Positions 15,639 to 23,833 of a stretch of DNA of 64,000 nucleotides are shown here, piece after piece. Each line of letters begins with the position of its first letter. Positions within the stretch are counted from its first letter, which is position 1. Below the pieces are notes generated by a model. That model saw only the letters and a list, made by a program, of their open reading frames with translations, searched no databases and had not been told where the DNA came from. Made by a program: the position numbers and the translations under genes. The stretch lies in NCBI RefSeq assembly GCF_041020765.1, contig NZ_JBEUEJ010000009.1; one strand, 5' to 3'. Origin of the DNA: Kineococcus terrestris (GTDB taxonomy: Bacteria > Actinomycetota > Actinomycetes > Actinomycetales > Kineococcaceae).

Positions 15639-17627
15639 TCAGCGCGGCAGCAGCGGCTCCACCACCGAGCGCAGCAGGTCCGGGCCCTGCAGCGTCAGTA
15701 CGGACTCGGGGTGGAACTGGATGCCGGCGAACCCGGGCCCGTGCACCGCCACCACCTCGTCGGCCGGGCCGGTCGCCACCTGCACGCCCTGCGCGGCCAG
15801 CCGTTCCAGCGCCGCGCCGTCCACCCGGGCCGTGAAGGAGTTGTAGAACCCCACGGTCGCGCCGCGGCCGAACAGGTCCACCTCCAGCTGGGCGCCCTGG
15901 TGCGGGGTGTCCTTGCGGCGCAGCGGCAGGCCGAGCTCGCCGGCCAGCAGCTGGTGGCCCAGGCACACCCCCAGCAGCGGGTTGCCGCCGTCGCGGGCCG
16001 CGGCCACCGCGCCGCGCGCGAGCTCCTGCAGCCGCAGCAGGCGCGGGTCGGAGCCGTCGCGCGGGTCGCCGGGGCCCGGGCCGAGGACGACCAGCCCGCG
16101 GTGGGCGGCCAGCGCGCCGTCCAGGGCGGGGTCGTCGTAGCGCAGGACCCGCGCGCGCAGCCCCGCCGAGGCCAGCAGGTGCGCCAGCATCGCGGTGAAG
16201 GTGTCCTCGGAGTCCACCACCAGCGCCTCGCCCAGCGGGGCCCCCGCCGCCGGGCGCTGCGGCTCCAGCCAGAACCGGGCCAGCCGGTCGCGGCGGGAGG
16301 CCAGCAGCCCCGCCACCCGCGGGTCCGCCGACAGCGGCACCCGCCGGGCCGGCGCGCTGCCGGAGGCCGTGCGCGGCGCAGCCGGCAGCGCGCCCAGCGC
16401 CCGCAGGACGCCCGCGGACTTCGCGTGCGTCTCGGCGACCTCGCCCTCGGGCGTGGAGCCGCGCACCAGCGTCGCCCCCACGGACACGCGCGCGTGCGCC
16501 GAGCCGTCCGGGCGCGGGCGCAGGTCGGCGGTGCGGATGAGGATGGGGGAGTCCAGCGTCTGCGTCCCGTCGGCGTCGCGGCCCAGCAGCGCCAGCGCCC
16601 CCGCGTAGTAGCCGCGCCCGGACGGCTCGAAGCGGCGGATGACGCGGCAGGCGCTCTGCAGCGGCGAGCCCGTCACGGTGGCCGCGAACATCGTCTGGCG
16701 CAGCACCTCGCGCGCGTCCAGGGTGCTGCGCCCGCGCAGCTCGAACTCCGTGTGCGCCAGGTGCGCCATCTCTCGCAGGTACGGGCCGTGGACGGTGCCG
16801 CCCAGGTCGCCGACGGAGCACATCATCTTCAGCTCCTCGTCGACCACCATGAACAGCTCCTCGACCTCCTTGGGGTCGGTGAGGAACTCCACGAGGCCGT
16901 CGGGGTCCGGGCCGCCCGCGGGGTAGCGGTAGGTGCCGGAGATGGGGTTCATGACGACCTCGCCGCGGGCCATCCGCACGTGCACCTCGGGGCTGGCGCC
17001 CACCAGGGTGCGCCCGCCGCCGGCCTCGCCGGTGTGCACGACGAACGTCCAGTACGCGCCCTGCTCGGCCAGCAGCAGCCGCCGGAACAGGCTCAGCGCC
17101 GTGGCCGGGCCGAACCCGTCGACGACCGCGTCCACGTCGCGGCGGATGACGAAGTTCGCGCCGGTGCCCTCGGCGATCTCGGTCTCGACGACGCGGCGCA
17201 CCACGTCGGCGTAGGCGGCGTCGTCCAGGTCGGGGGCGACGTCGCGCAGCGCCACCTCCTCGTCGGGCAGCTCGTCCAGCAGGTCCTCCACGGCGAACTC
17301 GTCGGCCCGCTGCACGGCCAGCACCAGCAGCGGGGTGCCGTCGTCGTGGACCTCGAACCCGCGCTCGCGCAGCTGCCGGAACGGCACGAGGGCCAGCGCG
17401 TCGCGCACGGGCCCGGTGGCCGGGCCGGTGGGCGCCCCGGCGGGCAGGGGGACGTCGGCCAGGCGCTCCACCTCGGTGACCGGCCCGCGCAGCACCTCCA
17501 CCGGACCGGGCAGGCCGGTGGCCGGGTCCAGGCGGCGCAGCAGCGCGAACGGGCCCGCGCCGGGGGCCAGCAGGTCGGCGACGACCTGCGCCGGGGACGC
17601 GGCGGGGGAGGGGGGCGCGGTGCTCAC
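15639..17627 (-). CDS. trpE: Fused anthranilate synthase TrpE(G)
   Basis: The product is 662 residues. An N-terminal chorismate-binding domain (to about 430; motifs ISGTYRYPAGG, LMMCSVGDLGG-like and TMFAATVTGSPLQSACRVI) is fused to a class I glutamine amidotransferase (about 455-662) with a nucleophile Cys in GVCLGHQ (about 549) and FHPES (about 638-642). It would make anthranilate from chorismate and glutamine, the first step to tryptophan. The same architecture occurs in PhzE, but no phenazine genes are nearby and a Trp-codon leader lies upstream, favouring tryptophan synthesis. GTG 17627 has GAGGAG-like sequence upstream. It is the only trp gene here and is divergent from a G6PD-like gene. 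Confidence 0.88.
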   Translation of the reverse strand: MSTAPPSPAASPAQVVADLLAPGAGPFALLRRLDPATGLPGPVEVLRGPVTEVERLADVPLPAGAPTGPATGPVRDALALVPFRQLRERGFEVHDDGTPLLVLAVQRADEFAVEDLLDELPDEEVALRDVAPDLDDAAYADVVRRVVETEIAEGTGANFVIRRDVDAVVDGFGPATALSLFRRLLLAEQGAYWTFVVHTGEAGGGRTLVGASPEVHVRMARGEVVMNPISGTYRYPAGGPDPDGLVEFLTDPKEVEELFMVVDEELKMMCSVGDLGGTVHGPYLREMAHLAHTEFELRGRSTLDAREVLRQTMFAATVTGSPLQSACRVIRRFEPSGRGYYAGALALLGRDADGTQTLDSPILIRTADLRPRPDGSAHARVSVGATLVRGSTPEGEVAETHAKSAGVLRALGALPAAPRTASGSAPARRVPLSADPRVAGLLASRRDRLARFWLEPQRPAAGAPLGEALVVDSEDTFTAMLAHLLASAGLRARVLRYDDPALDGALAAHRGLVVLGPGPGDPRDGSDPRLLRLQELARGAVAAARDGGNPLLGVCLGHQLLAGELGLPLRRKDTPHQGAQLEVDLFGRGATVGFYNSFTARVDGAALERLAAQGVQVATGPADEVVAVHGPGFAGIQFHPESVLTLQGPDLLRSVVEPLLPR

Positions 17628-17661
17628 GGGTTCTCCTCGGGGTTTCGGCGGGGCCGACCGG

Positions 17662-17728
17662 CGAGGGACCCGCGGTGCCGGCCCCTCGACGAGGCGACCA
17701 CCGCAGGACGGAGCGTCAGGCGGTCGCC
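17662..17728 (-). promoter_or_regulatory. trp attenuator: alternative hairpins behind a Trp-rich leader
   Basis: On the minus strand GGCGACCGCC (17728-17719), at the end of the leader ORF, can pair with GGTGGTCGCC (17702-17693). A later hairpin, CGAGGGGCC with GGTCCCTCG (17688-17662), has a 9-bp stem. The sequence between them (GGTCGCCTC GTC GAGGGGCC) can pair as an antiterminator and excludes both. This 1:2 / 2:3 / 3:4 layout is that of classical amino-acid attenuation. Ribosome stalling at the three Trp codons of the leader would favour the antiterminator. Confidence 0.75.
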
Positions 17729-17793
17729 GACACCCACCACCACGCAGCGCGCAGCACCCGCGGGGCGCGGGGCAGCGGCTCGGCGGTGGTCAC
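17716..17793 (-). CDS. trpL: trp leader peptide, 25 codons with three adjacent Trp
   Basis: GTG 17793 opens a 25-codon frame that ends with TGA at 17718-17716 and carries WWW at positions 18-20 in RAAWWWVSATA. Trp is rare, so three in a row in a tiny frame directly upstream of trpE(G) is a classical attenuator leader. The frame ends about 90 bases before the trpE(G) start and its 3' part forms one arm of the first hairpin. No other function is expected. Confidence 0.85.
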   Translation of the reverse strand: MTTAEPLPRAPRVLRAAWWWVSATA

Positions 17794-17843
17794 GGGCGCC
17801 ACCCTAGCCCGTGGCCGCGCCGGGCGGGCGGGGACCGTCCCGG

Positions 17844-17849
17844 TAGCGT
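17844..17849 (+). promoter_or_regulatory. -10 box (TAGCGT) of the G6PD-like gene
   Basis: TAGCGT ends 7 bases before GTG 17857, so the gene is probably leaderless. The trp leader starts on the other strand about 60 bp away, so the two promoters share this short interval. Confidence 0.55.
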
Positions 17850-17856
17850 CGCCCGC

Positions 17857-19281
17857 GTGACCGCAGAGCAGCCGCACCACAGCACCGACGACGCGCCCGT
17901 CGTCCTCGTCCTGCACGGCGCCTCCGGCGACCTGTGCCGGCGCCTCGTCCTGCCCGCCCTCTTCGAGCTGGCCCGCCGCGAGCTCCTGCCCGCCGACTGG
18001 CGCGTGGTGGGCGCCGGGCGCGGCGAGTGGTCGCGCGAGGACTTCGTGCGCCACGTGCGCGAGGCCCTGGAGGAGTTCGGGCCGCGGCCGTCCGAGGGCC
18101 CCTGGGACGAGGTGGAGCAGCGCCTCATGGCCGCCGGCGGCGGCTTCGCCGTCGAGGACGCCGGCGAGCTGCCCGGCGTGCTCGAGCGGGCGCAGGAGGA
18201 GCTGGGCGGTTCCGCGCGCGTCGTGCACTACCTGGCGGTGCCGCCGTCGGCGTTCCTGCCGATGACGCGGGCGTTCGAGGCGCACGGCCTGGTCGAGGGC
18301 GCCACCGTCGTCTACGAGAAGCCCTACGGCACCTCCCTGGACAGCTTCGAGGAGCTGGACGCCGAGGTGCAGCGCGTCTGGGACGAGGAGCAGGTCTTCC
18401 GCATCGACCACTTCCTCGCCTTCGAGGCCATGCAGGACGTCATCCACGCCCGCTTCGCCAACCCGTGGCTGGCGGCGATCTGGAACCGCGAGCACGTCGC
18501 GCAGGTGCAGGTCGACGTCGCCGAGACCCTCGACGTCGCCCAGCGCGCCTCCTTCTACGACGCCACCGGCGCCTTCCTCGACATGATCGTCACCCACCTG
18601 TTCCAGATGGCGGCGACCGTGGCCATGGAACCGCCCGCCGACCTGGGCCCCGGCGCCCTGCAGGAGGCCCGCGACGCGGCGCTGGAGCGGTTCCGCCCGC
18701 TGCAGCCCGAGGACGTCGTGCTGGGCCGCTTCGACGGCTACCTCGACATCGACGGCGTGCCGGAGGACTCCACCACCGACACCCTCGCCGCCGCGCGCGT
18801 GTGGATCGACACCGACCGCTGGCGCGACGTGCCGTTCCTGCTGCGCAGCGGCAAGAAGATGGCCGCCGACGAGCAGCGCGTCACCCTGGTGCTCAAGCCC
18901 GCGACCGAGGGCCCGTACGCGGGCACCGAGCTGGGCGAGCCCGCGGCCGTCAGCTTCTCCCTGCTGGAGGGCGGCGCGCTCGACGTGCGCCTGACCGTGC
19001 GCACCCCCGGCGTGGAGGGCGGGCTGTCCCAGGGCACCGCGACGCTGCCGCTGGACGGCCTGGACGGGCAGCGGGAGGCCCCGCCCTACACGCACCTCGT
19101 GCGCCACCTGCTCGACGGCGACCGCTCCCTGTTCACCGGGGTGCCGGGGCTGCGGGCGGCGTGGCGGGCCATCGAGCCCTTCGCCGCCGACCGGCCCGCC
19201 GTGCAGCCGTACGCGCCGGGCACCTGGGGCCCGGCCGAGGTGGACCGGCTGGCCGAGCCCGGCCGCTGGTTCCTGCGCTGA
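17857..19281 (+). CDS. Glucose-6-phosphate dehydrogenase family protein with an altered active site
   Basis: The product is 474 residues. The NADP-binding loop HGASGDL is at 20-26, EKPYG at 154-158 and RIDHF at 182-186. The catalytic His (H185) and its Asp (D184) are kept. The canonical motif DHYLGK, however, reads DHFLAF, so the substrate-binding Lys is Phe (F189). The rest of the family fold is retained, for example DMIVTHLFQ and LRSGKKM. It is either a divergent sugar-phosphate dehydrogenase or one of low G6P affinity. No opcA, tal or tkt neighbour is present, unlike the main zwf operon of actinobacteria. A 17-bp hairpin ends the transcript. Confidence 0.78.
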   Translation: MTAEQPHHSTDDAPVVLVLHGASGDLCRRLVLPALFELARRELLPADWRVVGAGRGEWSREDFVRHVREALEEFGPRPSEGPWDEVEQRLMAAGGGFAVEDAGELPGVLERAQEELGGSARVVHYLAVPPSAFLPMTRAFEAHGLVEGATVVYEKPYGTSLDSFEELDAEVQRVWDEEQVFRIDHFLAFEAMQDVIHARFANPWLAAIWNREHVAQVQVDVAETLDVAQRASFYDATGAFLDMIVTHLFQMAATVAMEPPADLGPGALQEARDAALERFRPLQPEDVVLGRFDGYLDIDGVPEDSTTDTLAAARVWIDTDRWRDVPFLLRSGKKMAADEQRVTLVLKPATEGPYAGTELGEPAAVSFSLLEGGALDVRLTVRTPGVEGGLSQGTATLPLDGLDGQREAPPYTHLVRHLLDGDRSLFTGVPGLRAAWRAIEPFAADRPAVQPYAPGTWGPAEVDRLAEPGRWFLR

Positions 19282-19297
19282 GCCGAGCCGCGCGCGC

Positions 19298-19337
19298 GAC
19301 GAGGCCCCCACGACCGCGCGGTCGTGGGGGCCTCGTC
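19298..19337 (+). terminator. Strong hairpin terminator after the G6PD-like gene
   Basis: A perfect 17-bp stem (GACGAGGCCCCCACGAC and its complement) has the loop CGCGCG. It lies between convergent genes and can act on both strands. Confidence 0.85.
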
Positions 19338-19366
19338 CTCGTCCGGGACCGCTGCCGGGGGAGCGC

Positions 19367-20068
19367 TCAGAGCACCACGCAGGCGGCGGGGCGGCCCCAA
19401 GCCGCGACGGGCCGCACGAGCGCGCGGCCCGCGTCGCCCCAGCGGCCGTGGTGCAGCACGTGCACGAGGTGGCGCGGGGGGCAGCGGCGCGACAGCACGA
19501 CCCCGGCCAGCAGCGCGGAGACCAGCGAGCAGACGACCACCGACTCCTGGCTCGTCGCCGCGCCGTAGACCGTCCACAGCAGCGCCGAGAGCTGGGTGAG
19601 GGCGAAGCCGGCGGGCGCGAGGCCGTTCAGCGGGGCGCCGGAGCTCAGCACCGTGCGCACCTGCGGCACCATCCGCACCAGCGAGACGACGGTGGCGGCG
19701 ACCCCCACCGCGGTGGCGCCGGCCACGACGGCGGTCACGGCCACGGCCGCCGACCAGGCGCCCACCGCCAGGAGGGTCGGGCCCGGGCGCACGCCCAGGC
19801 GGCGGGCGGCCAGGACCGCGGTGAGCACCGCGCACGCCAGACCGGGCACGTTGGCGACCAGCTGGGCGGGGTCGAGCAGCATCAGGCCGTACGTCAGCCA
19901 CGTCCCGGCGCCCAGCACGCCCAGGACGGTCGAGGGGTAGGACAGGCCGCTGGCGTCGGGGCTGCGCAGCAGCCGCAGGGCCTGGGGGACACCGGTGACG
20001 ATGCCGATGGAGGCGGCCACGAGGCCGAGGGCGGAGATCAGCGGAGCGACGAGCACGTGCCTGTGCAT
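19367..20068 (-). CDS. PQ-loop / SemiSWEET-like repeat membrane protein
   Basis: The product is 233 residues with six to seven hydrophobic segments. Two PQ-like motifs are visible: GVPQALRLLRSPDASGLS near the start and MVPQVRTVL in the second half. This gives the two-repeat organisation of SWEET/PQ-loop transporters. Sugar or amino-acid transport is possible, but the family is broad. ATG 20068 begins just before the first hydrophobic segment; the ribosome site is weak. The C-terminus has a basic cytosolic tail. It is separated from mscS upstream by a hairpin. Confidence 0.72.
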   Translation of the reverse strand: MHRHVLVAPLISALGLVAASIGIVTGVPQALRLLRSPDASGLSYPSTVLGVLGAGTWLTYGLMLLDPAQLVANVPGLACAVLTAVLAARRLGVRPGPTLLAVGAWSAAVAVTAVVAGATAVGVAATVVSLVRMVPQVRTVLSSGAPLNGLAPAGFALTQLSALLWTVYGAATSQESVVVCSLVSALLAGVVLSRRCPPRHLVHVLHHGRWGDAGRALVRPVAAWGRPAACVVL

Positions 20069-20107
20069 CGGGCGCCGCGCCGGTGCCCCTGAGCCGGCTC
20101 CCCGGCG

Positions 20108-20137
20108 GCCCGGGTGTGGGGTCCGCCACACCCGGGC
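20108..20137 (-). terminator. Hairpin terminator after mscS
   Basis: A 12-bp perfect stem (GCCCGGGTGTGG / CCACACCCGGGC) with a 6-base loop lies between the mscS stop and the next minus-strand gene. Confidence 0.7.
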
Positions 20138-20141
20138 GGGT

Positions 20142-20169
20142 GCGCCGGGAGGTCAGCGCCGGGAGGTCA
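20142..20169. repeat. 14-bp tandem duplication across the mscS stop codon
   Basis: Two exact copies of GCGCCGGGAGGTCA abut. The inner copy holds the mscS stop codon (20167-20169, minus strand). The extra copy is out of frame and downstream of the stop, so the protein is not changed. Confidence 0.85.
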
Positions 20170-21321
20170 GCGCCGGCGCGCGCCGTCCACGCCGACGCCG
20201 TCCTGGCGGGGCAGCACGACGTGGTGCGGGGCGGCGGGGACCTGCCCGGCCCCGCCCGCGTCCTCGACCCGCACCCGCGGCAGGGCCCGCGGGTGGCGGT
20301 CGCGCAGCAGCGCCACGAGCTCCTCGCGCACCGCGCAGCGCAGGTCGAACAGGCGCCCGGCGTCCGCGGCGCTGACCAGCACCCGCAGCCGCACGAACGA
20401 GCCGACGGCGTCGGTGACCTGCAGGGCGTACGTGCGCCCGTCCCAGTTCGGGTGCGCGGCCACGAACGACTCCAGGTGCTCACGCACGCGGTCCACGGGC
20501 ACGTCCCAGTCGACGTCGGCCTCGACCGCGCCGACCACCTCCGCGCTGCTGCGCGTCCAGTTCTGGAAGGGCGTCGTCGTGAAGTACGTCGAGGGCAGGA
20601 TCAGCCGCCGCTGGTCCCACACGCGCACCACCACGTACGTCAGGGTGATGTCCTCGATGTTGCCCCACTCGCCCTCGACGACGACCACGTCGTCCACGCG
20701 CAGGCCGTCGGTGAAGGCGATCTGCAGGCCGGCGAACACGTTCGCCAGCGACGTCTGGGCGGCCAGGCCCGCCACCACCGACAGCAGCCCGGCGGAGGCC
20801 AGGACGCTGGCGCCCAGCCCGCGGGCGCCCGGGATCGTCAGCATCATCGAGGCGACCGCCACCACGACGATCGCCACGACGACGATCCGCTTGAGCAGCG
20901 TCACCTGGGTGCGGCGCTGGCGCGCGCGCCGGTTGTCGGCCACGCCCACGTCGTAGCGGCGCAGCAGGACGTCCTGGGCGGTGTTGACGGCCACGACGAG
21001 CAGCCAGGCCACCATCGCGACCACCAGCAGGCCGATGACCTGCAGCGTCGGGTCCCGCCAGTCGGCCGGGCGCGTGTACACCTGCAGCGCGGTGCGGGCC
21101 GCCAGCAGTCCCAGCAGCGCGGCCAGCGGGCGGCGTCCGCGCTGGCCGAGGCGGCAGAGGATCTCGCGGCGGCGGCCGAGGCGGCGCACCGCGAGGGCGG
21201 CCAGCTCGCCGACGGCGATGGCGACGGCGGCGGACACGGCGGCGACGGCGAGCGTCAGCCACACGGAGGTCTCGATCGTGGGCACGGGGTGCGGCTCCTG
21301 CGGGGTGTCGAGGGTGGACAT
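20167..21321 (-). CDS. MscS-family mechanosensitive channel
   Basis: The product is 384 residues. An N-terminal signal-anchor segment and two further membrane helices are followed by the pore-lining helix region (ASVLASAGLLSVVAGLAAQTSLANVFAGL, split here) with the small-residue packing typical of MscS. The beta domain follows (DDVVVVEGEWGNIEDITLTY) and then the C-terminal vestibule domain. The channel opens on membrane tension and releases osmolytes. ATG 21321 has AGGA about 7 bases upstream. It is separate from its neighbours. A long linker with few charged residues ends the protein. Confidence 0.85.
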   Translation of the reverse strand: MSTLDTPQEPHPVPTIETSVWLTLAVAAVSAAVAIAVGELAALAVRRLGRRREILCRLGQRGRRPLAALLGLLAARTALQVYTRPADWRDPTLQVIGLLVVAMVAWLLVVAVNTAQDVLLRRYDVGVADNRRARQRRTQVTLLKRIVVVAIVVVAVASMMLTIPGARGLGASVLASAGLLSVVAGLAAQTSLANVFAGLQIAFTDGLRVDDVVVVEGEWGNIEDITLTYVVVRVWDQRRLILPSTYFTTTPFQNWTRSSAEVVGAVEADVDWDVPVDRVREHLESFVAAHPNWDGRTYALQVTDAVGSFVRLRVLVSAADAGRLFDLRCAVREELVALLRDRHPRALPRVRVEDAGGAGQVPAAPHHVVLPRQDGVGVDGARRR

Positions 21322-21436
21322 CGACGTCCTGCGGACCGGCCCACCGTAGGGGCGCGCGGCGCGAGCCCGCAGCCCGGCGGCGGGGCCGTCCGGGTTCCCT
21401 GCACACGACCCGCACACCCGCCGGCCCGGCCACCGC

Positions 21437-22216
21437 TCAGCCCGGCAGCCACCCCACGCGCCCGGCGAGCGCGGCGTACCCGACGAAGGCCACCACGTCG
21501 ATGGCGGTGTGCGCCACGACCAGCGGCGCCACCCGGCCCCAGCGCCGGTACACCTCGGCGAACACCAGCCCCATCAGGACGTTGCCGACGAAGCCGCCCA
21601 GCCCCTGGTACAGGTGGTAGGAGCCGCGCAGCAGCGCGCTGACCGCGAAGGCGGCGGGGACGCGGACGCCCAGCTGCGACAGGCGGTGCAGCAGGAAGCC
21701 CACGACGAGGACCTCCTCCAGGATCCCGTTGCCCGCGGCGTTCAGGACCGCCACGGGCACCGTCCACCAGGCGCCCGACAGCGACGAGGCCTGCACCTGG
21801 GTGTTCGCGCCGACGGCGACCGCCCCCAGGTACAGCAGCAGCCCGCAGCCGCCGATCACCGCGGCCAGGCCCAGGCCGCCCAGCAGGTCGCGGCCCGGCC
21901 GGGAGCGGTCGAAGCCCACCGTGCGCAGCGACCCGCCCTCGCGCGCCAGCAGGTAGGCCACGAGCAGGACCGGGGCCAGCAGCTGGGCGATCCGCACGAG
22001 CTGGAACGCCAGGTCCAGCCACGGCCGGTCGGGCGCGTAGCTGCCCAGCACCGTCGACGTCTGCGCGTTCAGCGGCACCGGGGCCGTCAGCGCCCCCACG
22101 AGGCTCACCAGCGCCCGCACCCCGCTCAGGCCGAGCGAGACGGCGAAGACGGCCACGACCTCCCACACGAGCAGCCGCCGCTCGCGCGGGTCGGTGACGA
22201 CCTCGACCCCCCGCAC
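21437..22216 (-). CDS. CPBP-family (Abi) intramembrane metalloprotease-like protein
   Basis: The product is 259 residues with about eight hydrophobic segments. The CPBP/Abi signature is present: EEVLVVGFLLHRL (the EE motif) in the middle and a His-containing helix later (AHTAIDVVAFVGY). Members include type II CAAX-like prenyl proteases and bacteriocin-immunity-like proteins; the substrate cannot be read from the sequence. The GTG start at 22216 has GGAG just upstream and lies 26 bp after hisN on the same strand, so it is likely co-transcribed. Confidence 0.8.
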   Translation of the reverse strand: MRGVEVVTDPRERRLLVWEVVAVFAVSLGLSGVRALVSLVGALTAPVPLNAQTSTVLGSYAPDRPWLDLAFQLVRIAQLLAPVLLVAYLLAREGGSLRTVGFDRSRPGRDLLGGLGLAAVIGGCGLLLYLGAVAVGANTQVQASSLSGAWWTVPVAVLNAAGNGILEEVLVVGFLLHRLSQLGVRVPAAFAVSALLRGSYHLYQGLGGFVGNVLMGLVFAEVYRRWGRVAPLVVAHTAIDVVAFVGYAALAGRVGWLPG

Positions 22217-22242
22217 CGCTCCGCCCCCGCGCCGGCGCGCCC

Positions 22243-23055
22243 TCAGGCGCCCAGGTGGCGCAGGACCGCCTCGTGCAGCAGCCCGTTGGTGGCCACGGCG
22301 TCCCCGCCGTGCGGGCCGTCCACGCCGGCGCGGGAGGTGAACCGGCCACCGGCCTCGGTGACGATCGGCACGAGGGCCGCCATGTCGTGCAGCGCCAGCT
22401 CCGGCTCGGCGGCCACGTCGACGGCGCCCTCCGCCAGCAGCGTGTACGACCAGAAGTCCCCGTAGGCGCGGGTGCGCCACACCCGCCGCGACAGCGCCAG
22501 GACGTCCTCCAGCCGCCCGGCCTCCTCCCAGCCGGTGAGGGAGGAGTACGAGAACGAGGCGTCGGCCAGGTCCGCGACCGAGCTGACGCGGATCCGGGTG
22601 GCCGAGGACAGGCTGCGGCCCGTCCACGCCCCCGACCCCTTCGCCGCCCACCAGCGCCGCTGCAGCGCCGGCGCCGAGACCAGCCCGACCACGGGCTCGC
22701 CGTCGTCGAGCAGCGCGATGAGGGTCGCCCACACCGGCACCCCGCGCACGAAGTTCTTCGTCCCGTCGATCGGGTCCACGACCCACTGCCGCTGCCCGTG
22801 CCCGACGAGGCCGAACTCCTCGCCCAGCACGGCGTCGCGGGGGCGGGTGCGGGCCAGCTGCGCGCGCACGACCTCCTCGGCCGTGCGGTCCGCGTCCGTG
22901 ACGGGCGTCAGGTCCGGCTTGGTGTCCACCGCGAGGTCCTGGGCGCGGAAGCGGGCCGTCGTCACCGCGTCCACCTGGTCGGCGACGACGTGCGCCAGGC
23001 GCAGGTCGTCGTCGTAGCGGACCGCGCGGGCGGGGGGACTGGCGGGGACCGTCAC
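22243..23055 (-). CDS. hisN: Histidinol-phosphatase, inositol-monophosphatase type
   Basis: The product is 270 residues of the IMPase fold. Metal-binding motifs are GEEFG (about 79), WVVDPIDGTKNF (about 91-102) and HDMAALVPIVTEAGG near the C-terminus, in the usual order. In actinobacteria this branch dephosphorylates histidinol phosphate in histidine synthesis. The gene is directly upstream of a CPBP gene and divergent from the VKOR gene; in many actinobacteria hisN lies near rsgA and aroA, as here. A TAGGTT -10 box ends 6 bases before the GTG, so it is probably leaderless. Confidence 0.85.
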   Translation of the reverse strand: MTVPASPPARAVRYDDDLRLAHVVADQVDAVTTARFRAQDLAVDTKPDLTPVTDADRTAEEVVRAQLARTRPRDAVLGEEFGLVGHGQRQWVVDPIDGTKNFVRGVPVWATLIALLDDGEPVVGLVSAPALQRRWWAAKGSGAWTGRSLSSATRIRVSSVADLADASFSYSSLTGWEEAGRLEDVLALSRRVWRTRAYGDFWSYTLLAEGAVDVAAEPELALHDMAALVPIVTEAGGRFTSRAGVDGPHGGDAVATNGLLHEAVLRHLGA

Positions 23056-23061
23056 GCCGCG

Positions 23062-23067
23062 AACCTA
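23062..23067 (-). promoter_or_regulatory. -10 box (TAGGTT) of hisN
   Basis: On the minus strand TAGGTT ends 6 bases before GTG 23055, which implies a leaderless transcript. Confidence 0.55.
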
Positions 23068-23163
23068 CCGCCCGCGCAGGTCGGGACCTCCGGCCCGTCC
23101 AGGTCTCTCCCAGGTGCGCCGACGATGATGGGGACGGAGCACGAGCGCGCGCGAGGGGGACGG

Positions 23164-23817
23164 ATGACGCAGGTCGGCCACGAGCGGGACGCCGCGGCGC
23201 CCCGGCGCCCGGAGCACCTGTCCGCCCTGCCGGTGACCCCCCGCGCCCGCGGGCTGCTGATGACCGTCAGCGGGCTGGTCGGCCTCGTGGCGGCGTTCAC
23301 CCTCACCGTCGAGCGGATCCGGCTGGCCCTGGACCCCTCCTACGTGCCCAGCTGCTCCTTCAACCCGGTGCTCAGCTGCGGCTCGGTCATGGTCACCGAG
23401 CAGGCGCGGGTGTTCGGCTTCCCCAACCCCCTCATCGGCATCGCCGCCTTCACCGTCACCACGACGCTGGGGGTGCTGCTCCTGTCGCGCGTCGCGCTGC
23501 CGCGCTGGGTCGAGCGCGGGCACCTGCTCGGCGTGAGCCTCGGCGCCGTCTTCGTGGCCTGGCTGATCAGCCAGAGCCTGTGGTCGATCCGCGCGCTGTG
23601 CCCGTACTGCGTCGTCGTGTGGGCGGTCGTGGTGCCGCTGTTCTGGACGAGCCTGGCCGACGCGCTGGACCGCTCCCTGCTGCCCGTCCCGGCGGCCCTG
23701 CGGCCGCTGGCGCGCGCCGTCGTCGACTACCGGCTGCTGCTGGTGCTGCTGACGTACCTGGCGGTCGCCGCCGCCGTCGGGCAGGCGTTCTGGGCGTACT
23801 GGAGCTCGCTGCTCTGA
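23164..23817 (+). CDS. VKOR-family membrane thiol oxidoreductase
   Basis: The product is 217 residues with four to five membrane helices. The outer cysteine pair is C64 and C72 (SCSFNPVLSCGS) and the active-site CPYC is at 146-149. The layout is that of bacterial VKOR, which re-oxidises a DsbA-like partner and passes electrons to quinone. No DsbA domain is fused and none lies next to it here, so the partner must be encoded elsewhere. ATG 23164 has GAGGGGG 5 bases upstream; ATG 23126 is possible. It is divergent from hisN and converges on rsgA. Confidence 0.85.
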   Translation: MTQVGHERDAAAPRRPEHLSALPVTPRARGLLMTVSGLVGLVAAFTLTVERIRLALDPSYVPSCSFNPVLSCGSVMVTEQARVFGFPNPLIGIAAFTVTTTLGVLLLSRVALPRWVERGHLLGVSLGAVFVAWLISQSLWSIRALCPYCVVVWAVVVPLFWTSLADALDRSLLPVPAALRPLARAVVDYRLLLVLLTYLAVAAAVGQAFWAYWSSLL

Positions 23818-23833
23818 GCCCGCCGCGGCGGCC

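Noticed and set aside
15639..17627. Phenazine biosynthesis (PhzE)
   Set aside because: The fused architecture is compatible, but there are no phz genes in the window and a Trp-rich attenuator precedes it.
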